A DNA stretch of 64,000 nucleotides from contig CM066305.1 in assembly GCA_033807695.1 (NCBI GenBank), positions 3,658,001 through 3,722,000 on the forward strand, written 5' to 3'. The notes under the pieces are model-generated. The model made no database searches, had not been told where the DNA came from, and worked only from the letters and a program-made list of their open reading frames with translations. Shown piece after piece: positions 23,239 to 35,044 of this stretch. A program made the translations under genes and the position numbers. Positions within the stretch are counted from its first letter, which is position 1. Each line of letters begins with the position of its first letter. This DNA is from Daedaleopsis sinensis (taxonomy: Eukaryota; Basidiomycota; Agaricomycetes; Polyporales; Polyporaceae).

Positions 23239-26200
23239 TACGGGCAATAAAGCTGTGCTTAAACGCCCGTCTACTAAGTGCCACGCTACCAACAGTTGAA
23301 CCTTCTCTTCTTAACCTTCATGTCGTTTCACGATGTGAAGAGCCTCGTAGATTCTTCATCCTGAAACAAAGCTGTATGCTCTGTAAATGGACGCATTGAA
23401 TATACCGGCACACCCTGCTTATCCACCGCTGCTCTGGCCACTCTAGTACGCTAAGCGCCGACTCTGCTCCTGCTCGCCGGCCCAGACTACGCTCCACCGG
23501 CGCAAGTAAAAGCGGTAGCAGATCCCGAGCATGGTGAGTACACATCTTGTTCATACCCATACCCTGCTAACATGCACCGCCAGTGAGCACACGAATTGCA
23601 TGGCCGTACCGACTCCAAGACATACCTGCTGCTCACCCGCATCCTCCACCTCCGAAGACATCCTTGTGACCGCTGTACCGACTCCGACACCGCGTCTTCT
23701 CGCTATCCTCTGGTATGTACGTTATCTCGCACCCAGCAGTCGTCTACGCACTGCTCAAGGTCAGTCCCCAGCCCAACCTGATGCGAAATGGGTATGTACC
23801 TCCCACTCGCCTGGTTCTCCGACTCCGGGTTCTGCTGTCTTCCGCAGGTGATTTTGCAGAGCGCACAAATCGCGTGTCTGCTCCTCCGACTATTCTATGG
23901 TCAACGAGCACCCGGGAGAACTGCACAAAGCGTGAGTACTACCGCGTCTGACACGCACGAGAGCGGTACTCACCCTGTCGCGCCCCAGCGAAGTCCGCGT
24001 CCGTGAGTACCGATCTGACAAAGCCGCGTGAGTGTCTCCGTCCCGACCCGGAGGCGTGCATGGACTACTCACCGCCGTGCTCGTGCGGCGCAGCGCCGAC
24101 CACCTGCGACCTGGAACAGCGCAAAACAGTGAGTCAAACAACGACTTGAGTATGCGGCAGGCTGCACTCACCACAGATCACGTCGTGCGGCGGGCGTGGA
24201 CCGACGCCGACGCGAGTGCCGCAGACGACGAGGACAGGCCGACACCCGGTGCAGCGGGTGGGAGGGGGAGGGGGAGGCGAACGACGAGGGGCGGATGGGG
24301 GGAGGGGAATGAGTCGAAGGGGCGTCCCTCCCCAGCTTATGAGCCTCCCCCGCGCGGCACCCGGCGCTCCGCCTCCTCCCTCAAGCCAATCGCTACTCGC
24401 CACTCGCAAGTCGCCGTCCGGACTATTCCGCGGCCCAGGAACCTTCCACGCACTCTCCGCTGCACTGCCCGAACGCCCACACGCCCGGCCCTTCGAAGTT
24501 CGAATTCGAACGGACCCCGATCGCCCGCCCGCATCGTCCCCCTCCGTCTGACGTCGGTACGCCGCCGCACTGCAGCCTCTCGGCGGCGTCGCCCTGCTCG
24601 TCCGTTGCTCGGACGCCCGCCCGTGCGGAAGCCTGTTGGAAAACGACGGTCAGTGCGTGAGTCCCTCGCATTTGCGAGACTGGCTTACCTCGCTACAGAA
24701 GTGAGCGTGAACGGCGCACGTCCGAGAGATCCCCCCACCTGTGCCTACAGCGACAGAGGCCGCTCGCAAGAACGCCGCCGTTCACGCCCACGACTCGTCT
24801 CTGGTACACAGCAGCCGGCACGGGGGACACGTCTCGCTGCCCAGCCCGCGACTCTCGCCAGCTGACGGTCTAGCAGCACCGTGCTCACACATGACCCCAG
24901 GCCACGGATGGCCAGGATCGCGATGCCACTCTGGTACGTCCTCCGCTCCGGACTCTGCGAATCCACGCAGTACACGTCCCTAGATAGACGCAAGACTGCT
25001 CTCCCGCCGGACTGTCGTGTCTACGCTGTCCCAATCGCGAGAAATGGCCAGTGACGCGACGGTCCGCCGGGAAACCAAGGCCTCCACCGATCTCAACACG
25101 ACTGCTGGCCGGGGGCGCCGAAGGTGTGTCCGCCGCCACGCAGCCATTTCCCCCGCCATGCACCCATCTTGTGTGCGTCCCAATGACCGAAGAAGTTTGA
25201 ATGTGTACTCACCTTGCTCCGAACCTCTCCCTTCACAGCCCATCCCTCGCCAGTGAACTCGCCCAGTGCGATGCTCAACGCCGTGCCGGATGCGTCGAGG
25301 GCCCGCAGAGCACCCGCGCCGTCGTCCCAGACGCGATTTTGAGCCGCCAGCGGGGAAGCACGCCAGTCGACAGGCACCGCCGCCGGCCGTGATGCTCACC
25401 TCGCCGGCCGAAACGCGATCTGCAACAGACGTCAGTCGCCTGCGCTCTGAGACATTAGGCTCCGCGCGCCGCGAACTCACCTAGAAGCGATGTTGTGTCG
25501 AGTTGTGCCTGTTCCCGGTGTCGAGCGTGTCGCCACAAGGGGCCGCACGCTCGTCGTGAACGCACACGTGGGCAGAAGGTGAGAGTCTCGTCCGGAGACA
25601 GGACGAGGGTTGAGCGTCAGGGAGCAGGAAGAGGGCTGGGCTCAGGAAGCGGATGAACGCCCGGCCGACAGAGGGTACGAAGGAGGAGCGGCCGAGCGAA
25701 GCCGCTCGCTCTCGTGGCCACACAACTTTGGCTGTCCTCGTACTCCGAGTCCCTGCCCTCTGATAGTTCAAGCATGTCGAAAAAAGGTCAGTACGCGCAC
25801 TATGCTCAGTCAAGAGGACGTCTCACCTACTCGCCATCTCCGTCGCCTTCGCAGCAGCCACAGACCCACAGACCCGTGCCGACGCACGCTCGAGTGAGCA
25901 CTGGACGCCGCCAAGTGCTCCCGTCCGCCACCGCACAGATCCCGAGGCTCGGTACAGAGGTGAGTGATGATCGCCCCGCGGCCGGGACGCTCAACCTCCG
26001 CACTCGACAGCACCTCTCACCCCGTGCTCCGCTCGCCCTTCGCAGCTTGCAGGACTACGCACAAGTGCGCCGCCGTTGACATCCCCGTCCGCCAGAGCGT
26101 CGACGTCCGAGCGCCGCGAGCTGTCCAGGTCACCGGACCCAAACGGTTCGCGCAGTCCGCCGCGCTCTCTCACCATCGTCACTTTCAACGCGTGGTAAGC

Positions 26201-26344
26201 ACACGATTCTCGATCGAATCAACACAAGCTCTAACCTGTATCATTCGTCTTGCCGTTCGCCGCCCCCGCAGCTGCCCCAGAACGCATCTGCAGGTTGTTC
26301 TGCACGCCGGTGTGCTCTGCCCATTCCGAGGGAGCTTCCGGGAC

Positions 26345-26645
26345 GTGAGGTACCGTTCGAAGCGTCCCGAGACGCGTCCGGAGCGTCCAGACTTGCCTCG
26401 GGCCCGTGAGTTCGCCGCTGCCGTTGAGGCACGGAATCTGCGGATGGTAGGTGTGTGAGTCCCCCGGAGAGGTACGTAGCATGGAGAACTCACTGAGCGC
26501 CTCGCTCTTGCAGGTGCGACTGTAGTCCGGCGTAGGTGGCACGCGCGAGACGCGTCCGGAGAGTGCAGACTCGCCTGCCACGTCGCCGCTCGACCCCGTT
26601 CATGTACCGCCGTCGTCGGGACACGGAATCTACACATCTGAGCTC
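26345..26645. repeat. Diverged tandem duplication
   Basis: Two segments, about 26360-26450 and 26545-26640, share GAGACGCGTCCGGAG, a CAGACT-GCCT block and GACACGGAATCT in the same order, about 190 bases apart. They look like an old tandem duplication in non-coding DNA. Confidence 0.6.
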
Positions 26646-27563
26646 CGTTCGCGCCCCCCACGACCTCGAACTGGTCGCGCAGCGTGCTCTGCATGCCGCG
26701 GTCGCTTGTCTGTGGCGACTCCGTGCGATGGTCGTGGCTTGGGTGCCGGATCTCCGCCATTTCGGGAGCGTTGCGAGCCACGTCTGAGCGACGTCTCTGC
26801 CTCTGCACTACGGATTACGAGCTCGCCGTTTTCCAAACCAGTACTACGCACGCTGACGTGCACTCGTGGAGTATGAGATGCTCCCGTGTGCATCACTCGG
26901 CTGGGAAAGCAGACGTGGGACTTCCAGGAGCAAGAGGAAGTACATATCTCAGCAATATAACTCGTATTGCGTACCGGGTACGTGCTGCGTGTCCTTAGAG
27001 CCATCTGCAGCGGCTGCTGGCTGCTTCGTAGCCTCAAGAGAGAGCCGTGCTGTTTCCGGAACCACAAAGACGTGTCAGCGCGGTGAGACGAGGGCGAGGA
27101 GACATAGAACGGTACGTACAGCATATTTACGAGCGTTGCAAGCGCCTCATCTGGACCCAACAGGCAACGCAGCATAGTACAGATGCGGCTCGCAATGAAC
27201 GCTCAAGCATGCGCTCGACAGCCTCCAGGGTACGGCCTTCGTAATCAGATGCTGATCTGTGCCTCGCATCAGCCAGGATCCACAAGTAGGGAGCGCAGGA
27301 CACACTTTGGAGTCTCAGGCTGTCCTCGAGGAGCTTCCAAGGCTTGCTTTCTAGTTCCGAGCAGAGCAGCTGCTCCTCTTACCGTCCCTTGCAGATCTAT
27401 AAGACTAGATAAGACGGTGCTGGATCTGCATTGAAGCAAGTCGCGATCACGATAAGCTTGCACGCGCTAATGATATCACAGGCACCAGTACCCGTTTCAG
27501 CTTAGCCAAGTTGCGACGCACCCCAAGGTCTCAGATATCGGATTATCGGCCGATGTTCACGGG

Positions 27564-27600
27564 CTGAACGGGCCCCGCTCGAGGAGCGGGGCCAGTTCAG
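27564..27600. repeat. Strong GC-rich hairpin
   Basis: Arms CTGAAC-G-GGCCCCGCTC and GAGCGGGGCC-A-GTTCAG pair with a single mismatch around a GAG loop, giving 16 paired positions. It is isolated in non-coding sequence. Such hairpins occur at Helitron 3' ends, but no CTRR end is evident just after it, so the origin is open. Confidence 0.75.
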
Positions 27601-28984
27601 CACATACCTTGGGCTTTTTCCCTCGGACTTGTCGGATTTTCACCAATCTCCGAGTCTTGGGCCCTCCTCCTCCGCAGGGCTTGGGTCTCTCCTCCTTACT
27701 CTCTCGATCTGTCGCCCTCTTTGTGCCAACTCCTTTGCTGCTCTCCCTTCTCCGCTCTCCTCATCGTTCGCCAGCTGCCGCGTCAGCCTCACTTGAGCAA
27801 CACTTGCCTTCAAGGTGGGCCGAACTTTGCATCTGGTCTTTTAGTTGCAGGCCTGCTGACCTTGCCCCCTATAGTCGCCGCCACGCCGGTTGCACCTCAG
27901 TTTGCAACTCTCCTCGAGCCTGCTGTACCTTGCGTTTCACGCGTTGTAGAGCCAGGTCTCCGAACACACTCACTGCTGGGACTCACTCGGTAAGTTCTGT
28001 ATTGAACTTCGCTTCTCTTTATGTTCTCTCCTTTTTCCTTCCGGCCTTGGCTGCTTCTGCATCCGTCTCCCGTTGTTCCCCCCCTGCTGGCGCCTCTCCC
28101 CCATCTCGTGTCCCTGCACCGCTCGTCTGTGCATGGACGTCAACGTCTGTGCCCCTCAAATCCGCATCGGCGCCATCCAGGCGCCATCCGTGCGCATGCG
28201 CAGCCTGCGTCCCATCTGCACATCCTTGTGGCTCTACGTCTCCGAGTCCGAGCGCTGCCCAAGTCACAATATGCGCCCTGCGCCCGTCCCCGCCCACATC
28301 CGCACTCCATTCGTCTCCCTGGCTGCACCGCCTGAATGCACGTTTGCATCCTCCCCGCGCCCGCATCATTGTGGTGCTTGCATCTGTCTAGTACGTGTGT
28401 TTGTCCATTACTCGAGTCCAGGTGTCGCTAATGTCCGCCCCAACGTCTACAGCCTTACCTGACCGTCCACACGCAGCGTCTGCGTCCATGTCCACGCTTC
28501 CGTCCACCGTCTGCCAGTGTTCCCATCTCCGTGACCCCTGCGTTGCCCCATCCACCCCCGTGTCGCTGTTTCCGACGAATATGCCGCCGTCAGCATCCCG
28601 CTGGGCTGTATATAGGCCATGCCCGCCCCTTGTGTATGCCGCCCCCACGTTTGTGTCTCGATGCCCCCCGTTTCGCTGCCTCCATCTACATCCGCACCGC
28701 ACCGGTCTGTGAGTGCGCCGCGCGGCCTGCGTTCTTATCTTCACGCCCGCCGTGTCCACATCCGCACCCCGCGTCGCTGGCTCCGTCTACCGTGTCAACA
28801 TCCGCAGTCGGCACGTCCTGAGTATGAGCCCCGCTCATCGGTGCCTGTGCCTCCCATCCCGCGTTCATGTCTCGCAGCCCCTGTGTTGCTGCCTTGATCC
28901 GCGACATCGACGTTTGCACCGCGCCTGCCCCCATATGTACCGCCAAACCTAGCTCGCTTCTCCGTGCCCCCTGCATCCTCATCT

Positions 28985-29420
28985 GCACCCCACGTCACCC
29001 TCTCCGACCGCTACGCCGACCAGTACGCCGACATCAGCCCCCCTGATGGGCTGTGTATGGGCCGCTCCCGCGCGCACGTGCGCTGCCCCTGTGGTCGCAT
29101 CCGCGCCCTGCATCGCCCTCTCCGACCGCTTCGCCGACGTTAGCACCACGATGGGCTGCGTATGAGCCGCGCGCGTGTGCATGTGTTGCCCCACCGCGCG
29201 CGCGTGCGCTGCCCCTCGCGTGTTCGCTTCTCTGCACCCGCGTCACCCTCTCCGACCGCTACGCCGACATTAGCACCGCACTGGGCTGCGTATGGGCCAC
29301 GCCCGCCCGTGGGCCCACCCATGCGTCTGCTGCCCCTTCCGTGTTCGCTTCTCTGCGCCCTCTGTGTCCGCATCCGCACCTCACATTGTGTCTCCGCGCT
29401 CCCTGCGTGAGCGTTCACGT
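28985..29420. repeat. Degenerate tandem repeats, ~100-150 base units
   Basis: CCCTCTCCGACCGCT(A/T)CGCCGAC recurs near 28991, 29110 and 29249. The units near 29120 and 29260 are followed by ATTAGCACC-type text, and each is followed by TGGGCTG(C/T)GTATG. The units are GC-rich, uneven in length and without a conserved frame. They lie directly upstream of the Tet-like gene. Confidence 0.6.
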
Positions 29421-29611
29421 CGGTGCATCTCTCACGTTGTCGACTGCGTCTGCCTGTGCCTGCTGTCACGTAGATACAGTTGCGTGTATAGCTGCACGTT
29501 CGATGTGTTCCCGAGGATATTTGCTTCTTACTTTCAGTACCGTATTAAACTTTTGTTTTGTTTCCTGCGTAATGTTCGAGTCAATGTCAGAGCATTATCT
29601 CACGTTATACG

Positions 29612-32600
29612 ATGGCAGAAACACACGTCATCATGCCGCTCCCCAGATCGCAAGCTGCGAAGAACCAGCGCACCAAGGCAAAGCCTGATCGTATTAGGGA
29701 TGATCAATTCCCAGGTAGGATGTACCGCTAGTTACGTCTGGATGGGACTGACGGAGGCGTAGGTGTTGAGCGTCCTAATGGCAAGCTCGTCAAAATTCCC
29801 AACCGTGATCCTCGTTTACCGCAGTTTTATGAGGTTAAGACGCATGCGCAGGTGAAGAAGAGATTCAAAGCAAAGCGAATCTTTGTTTATCTGCAAGATA
29901 CTTCCAAGGAAGCTATGGAAGACTACTACAAATTCGTCGTTGAGATGGGGTTCCCGGCGGGGACCGAGCGAGGCATTCGTAAGGCCGGTGAGTGTCGTTA
30001 CTTACTTTAAAAGGATCATGACTTCATGCGACTACAGGCTTCTTCTATCTCCAACGCGGCGACTACGTATTTTGCCGTGATATCAATCAAGAAGGCCCGC
30101 TTCTTGACGAGAACGACGTACTCCAATTGTGGATCCCATCAAAGTCGGTCCTTTGCTATCATGTTCAGCTCTCATAGAGTTAACAGAGCTTGCAGAGGTG
30201 CAATTCCTGAAGAACTCAAGGAACGCATGAAGCGTGCGCGCGATCTTGGCCTTGGCAGTCGAGCAGAACGTACTCCATTCAAGGCCCAGAAAGGCAAAGA
30301 CAAGATTTATCGAGGCGGAGCCCAACATGAGCGATCGGATCGCGCAATGCACGTCGGGAACGCTCCGCGTTGTTACTCTCTAGTTCAATCATATCAATAC
30401 CCTCGGAATCTGACCACGCCAGCTGCTTCCACAAAGATCGGCATGGGACAGGAGCCGTGTGACCATGTTCTTGCACGGGAGGAAATCGTCCAGGTGGGAG
30501 TACTTACTAGGAGGTTGATACTATATAACGGTACTCATGCACTTCTGAGCATAGACCGCGACGCGCGTTGCCATTGAAGCCCTCGAGCTTGCTCCGGAGG
30601 CGATTTCTAGCGCGCTCAAGCGGCAGGCTGATGTGACCAACCTACCAGCTGTAGGCTTTGAAGGGAATTACGCATACCCCGCTTTGCAGGCCAATTTCGC
30701 AGCTGCCCAGCCTGCTGATGCGCTCACAAGTACATACCGTCCTTTCTGACATCTCAATAAGTTTGCTTATATTTGATTGCAGTGTCACGTTTGAAAAAGG
30801 ACTTTGGTAGCTTCGGCGGCAAGCATTTGGATGATAATGACAGCGTGGGGGCCTATACTTCCATGATCACCTATAACGACATCTCGGAGGACGAGGATCC
30901 TGGAGCTTTCATTGTTGGGGACCTTGGGGTAGCAATCTGTACGTTGCAGCGTCAGATCTGCAGCCGTGTCTGCAGTATGCTAACTCAGATTCTCTCCAAG
31001 GTCTCGACGACTTCATCGTGGTAAACTTCTGCGGAATGCGTTATCATGGCGGATATCCTCCCACTGCTAAGAAGGGGAAGCGACCCAAACCATGGTCATA
31101 TCGGTTTACGGTCGTGTGCTATCCTCCACGTCCAATGATAGACGGTAGCGCCAGGCTTGGATTTGCAGTCCTCCCTGGTAATCACATGTTGATCATGCCT
31201 CCCGAGTTCATAGACCCTCAGTAAGAGCTTAGTTTACTTTTGAATGACTGCTTACTTACTGTATAACAGATACGACGATGCACACGTCACCACCAACCTC
31301 GCGAACTGGATGAGTTCCGGCTTGTACTTAACGACTCCTCCGGCATTTCTCAAATTCTACTACCAAACCTTCTGTCAGATGGCCCACCATTTTGGCCGTC
31401 AAGCTCCTCGTGAATGTGAGCTCAAAGTGGACTACAAGAAGCTCGCAGAGTGCTTTACTCTCACGGAGAAGGACGGCACATCACACCAACCTGATTTCTG
31501 GGAGCTTCATCCTGGGTCCGAGATCCGGTCCGAGGAGTTCGATTGCACGCGTAAAGAGTCCGTCAAGCTTTGGGAAGAACATAAGAAGCACCACGGGAGA
31601 CTTATGCCTGCAGCTGTACATGCTGAACTTCAAGGTATAGATCTCCGAATCTTGCATTCGTCTTTGTTGCTCAGATGCTCTCATTCTTAGCGGCGGCGGC
31701 CAAAGCAAAGAAGGCTGGTAAAGGCGGGCCACGCAAGCCCAGAAAGTCCAAGAAATGCAAGCAAGTGAGCGGTGACGAGGGTGATGATGAGGGTCAGGGA
31801 GGTGAGTAAAGTTCGTTTAATTGCCTCTGATTGGTTTAACAGAGATATTCCAGGACGAAGGAAGCGGAAGAAGACCTCTAATCAGACATCCAACCAGGCT
31901 GAAGTGAACACATCTCAATCTACACGTACGTCTTATATATGGTCGTATGGCGTTGTTTGTATTTATACCCTCGTAGCGAGCCGGAAGCGGAAGCGTGGAA
32001 ATGCTGACGCGGAAGACTACAACGCCGATGATGAAACATTACCAGGCCCTTCTACTAGTGGGTAGATGTACTAATAGCGATACATGATCTAAGACTGACC
32101 TTGAACATCCGCTTTCACTTGCAGGGCCACGCAAGAAAGGGAAAGCAGTTAGCAGGGCTGCAGCTGCAGAGGATGAAGAGGATGATGGGATGGATGGTGA
32201 GACTAGACAGATGGGAAGGACCCAGCGTGATACTAAGCCACACGCTACAGAGGGTCGCCCTAACACTAGTCGTTACTTTCTGCGTCATTCGCGTTAGTAC
32301 TTGTTGTATGAATTGCACGTCATCACTCGCTAATTGTGAAGCAGCTGAACCAGATCTGACTGAACTATGGGCTTCTATGAACTTTGCAAACAACCAGCCG
32401 CTGCTAGAAGTTGCTGGTGAAGATGACGACTCGGGCGATGATTCCGAAGGTGAGTATAGAAGAGTTAATCTAGTTGGGGTGCAGTATGCTAAATACGCTC
32501 TATAGACGACCTAGATCAACGCTTAGCGGGCTCTCCGGGTCTGAACTACTGGACTATGAACATCGATGAAGCCTCTAACGACGAGCAAGAGCTTTCACCT

Positions 32601-34907
32601 GAGCATATCGACCTCTCAGGGCCAGAAGACAACAACTCTGGACCTTCTGGTATACAGGCTGAACGTGACTCAGATCCGGGAGCTGGTAGCGATGAAGATG
32701 ATGTGGACGCTGAGGTGGCGAGTAGCCAGAAGCAAGGTTGTCAAGTAGAAGATCCCCAACAACAGCCTTCCGATGGAGATGAAGATGAGCCAGACCCTCT
32801 TGATGAAACCGTTGAAATGGAGCGCAGCTCAGAAGACGAGGAAGATGTGCAGGAGAAGAAGCGGGGCAGCAAAGGCAAGAATCGCATCCCAAACTCTCCT
32901 GAACCTGCTCCCAAGACTACGCAACAGCAGCAGCATCGTAAGACGTTATGTACTTCACGATCTTTGCACCTTACTGACACGCCGCTAGCATTCAAAGCGG
33001 TCCTCGAGCTCTTCAGCTTACGTACCCTGCAAAGCGAACTTGGTCGGTTCCAGAAAATGGAGCAGAAGATAGAGCAGCACCTCATCCAGGAACCATCCGC
33101 TGCTATTACTTCATCATCTGCGCCCTTCAACGACTTTATCCGAGCATTATCTGGAGATCAGCTCTCTGCAGGGTTCACACACTCCCTTGCTCTTATGTGG
33201 TCGTCCTATGAACAGCAGAAAGCCATAGCAGACATCGCAGACCTCCAACTTGCAGCTCACCGTCGTCGGGTCATGTTATGCAATGCCGCTGCATGGTATT
33301 GGTTGACTCAATCATGCGTCGAGCGCTGCCAGAGCGTTATCTCCGGTCTCTCCCGAAACTCCTCTGCGTACGACACATCGGAGCACTGGCTGGAACGGCT
33401 CTGTGCATCCGTGTATAAAGACATCAAACTGCGACGGAAAGGCGTCTACAACGCTCACGAATTCATCCCCAATCTGCCCGACGACCTTGCACCCGTTCGG
33501 GTGGAGCGACCTCGCGTATTAGAAGATGACGTCTCCCGACGAGTTTGCGACATCATAGTCGGCGCGTTGCGCACCTGGCTATCTTTCCCCAACAACACAG
33601 AGATGTTAGCGGCCTACTTCGTGCTATACCTTGTGGGTGCGGTCAAGAATACAGACGTACTGCTGCTAGAAGGAGTTTGGCGTGCGTATCGTTCTGTCAA
33701 AGCTAGAGTCCTTGGAGAGAAGAGAAAGGCCTCTACTATCCGCATCGAGATGATGGCTCCCTTTGCATCTGCTGTTCAACTCCTCCCTCTGGCCCAACCC
33801 GGCTCTTCAGAAGCAGAAGTTATGAAGACCTTGTCAGAGGTAATAGAGCGCTGCATGCCAGGGGTCAGAACGTCCACAGAGTCTCTGGTTCACTCCTTGA
33901 ACACCGCCGACTTCATCTCTGGATCTCTATCTACCGCATCCAAACTTCCTACCGCTCATGCTACTCCGCCTCCACTTCCTCTTATCGACCCTGCCCTTCA
34001 GAAACTGTCTCACTTTGCTCTACATCTGCTCCCCGTTGCACTTGATGAAGACATCGCACGGAAGACTCGTCTTCAAACGCTTACCCTCAAACGTCCCGAT
34101 CACTACCTTCCTTTCCGAGAGCTTGGCCCCAGTCGCCGTCACGTCACCGCTCCGGGAGGACCTTTCCATTCAACCATGCTCTCTAAGCCCGGTGCATTCC
34201 CCAGCTGGGTGATATTCCGCGCTCTGATCTACAACTCTCCCATCATACACGAGGCCAAGACAGCTGGCTACTTTGCTCAGTACGAAGATTGGCTGCAGTT
34301 CTTAGAAGACGAGGGCTACAAGGAGGGAAACAAGGAGTCCTTGGATCGGTTCTTCAACATTGCGTGTTATGGCACGCAGACGCCACAACGAAGAGAAGGG
34401 CGGAAACACGCAAAGAAGTACTACGGCGAAGAGAAGAAGTGGAAGGCGCTGTTGAAGGAGTACGATGGCGGGCCTATACCCTTCAAGCGGTTCTACCTCT
34501 GGCTGCAGGGGAAGAAAGAGGTATCAAATGAGGACCTGTCGCTCGCCTCAAGATATCCTGCAGATGTCAATGCCGCCAATCTGCCCGTCGTCGGAGTTCT
34601 CACGGCGTTTCTTCTGGCTGCCGACTTGGTGTACGCGGGGTTGGTTGAGCGGCCTACCGTGCGGGATGTGTCGTTTGTTATCCACAAGAACAGTATGGGG
34701 TCCTTCAATGCTCTGGTAGATTTAGGTCTAGTTTCAGGTCCCAAGTGCTCGGTCGCCGATGTTGAAACAGCTTTCAACGGGGTTTATGCTCATCTGCGAG
34801 AGATGATTCCAGAGAAGCATCATTCAGAGATTGTTCTCGATGAGATTATGGTAGAACATCTCCTATGTAAATATCACCGTAGTAGAAGGATCAAGAGAAC
34901 GCTGTAA
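29612..34907 (+). CDS. Tet-like 2OG-Fe(II) dioxygenase with a long C-terminal region
   Basis: Sixteen exons: 29612-29714, 29763-29987, 30038-30143, 30196-30493, 30555-30729, 30783-30938, 31001-31220, 31270-31634, 31691-31801, 31854-31925, 31977-32057, 32125-32196, 32251-32268, 32342-32449, 32506-32937 and 32989-34907. They join in one frame to 1,486 residues. Residues ~240-420 form a jelly-roll type dioxygenase: iron ligands H317-L-D319 and distal H370 (MRYHGG), with Arg389 (WSYRF) as the likely 2-oxoglutarate contact. This layout matches the Tet-like oxygenases common in basidiomycetes and linked to DNA transposons. A Lys/Arg-rich and acidic linker spread over tiny exons (~550-760) precedes an ~800-residue helical region I do not recognise. 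Predicted nuclear, acting on modified bases by analogy only. Exon 14 has a GAAG/GCAG tandem acceptor. The intron 32938-32988 is in frame. Confidence 0.8.
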
Positions 34908-35044
34908 AGTATCTTGTAGACTCCGTACCCTGGGACAAACTTATTATGCAATGAGATGGTTTATTATCGTATCAAAACTTAACGAGAGTTGCGGTAAAGT
35001 AGGTATATCCAGCGCCCAGCACGTGATGGCAATGAGAATGGTAA

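Larger units (their letters stand above)
23239..29611. other. Gene-poor 6.4 kb tract with repeats and splice-like motifs
   Basis: Many short overlapping frames occur on both strands, but none has a recognisable domain or consistent splicing. Between about 23500 and 26500 donor-like GTGAGTAC and its reverse complement recur. A diverged repeat lies at 26345-26645, a strong hairpin at 27564-27600 and tandem repeats near 28985-29420. The right end should hold the promoter of the gene at 29612. Confidence 0.6.

Noticed and set aside
24032..24865. 277-codon Arg/Pro-rich plus-strand frame
   Set aside because: No motif, skewed composition, crosses many splice-like signals, and the opposite strand is equally open. 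Treated as non-coding GC-rich DNA.
27564..27600. Rho-independent terminator
   Set aside because: Eukaryotic nuclear context, no T-run after the stem and no gene ending there.
27609..28391. 260-codon frame MGFFPRTC... upstream of the Tet-like gene
   Set aside because: C/T-rich low complexity (Ser/Leu/Pro), no domain, and no ATG at the called start (it is TTG). Probably promoter or leader DNA.
28388..29246. Gly/Ala/Arg-rich minus-strand frames
   Set aside because: Products of the tandem repeat tract; several overlap in different frames with equal quality.
32741..33130. Minus-strand frame opposite the Tet-like gene linker
   Set aside because: Antisense of an acidic Glu/Asp exon, giving Ser-rich artefact.
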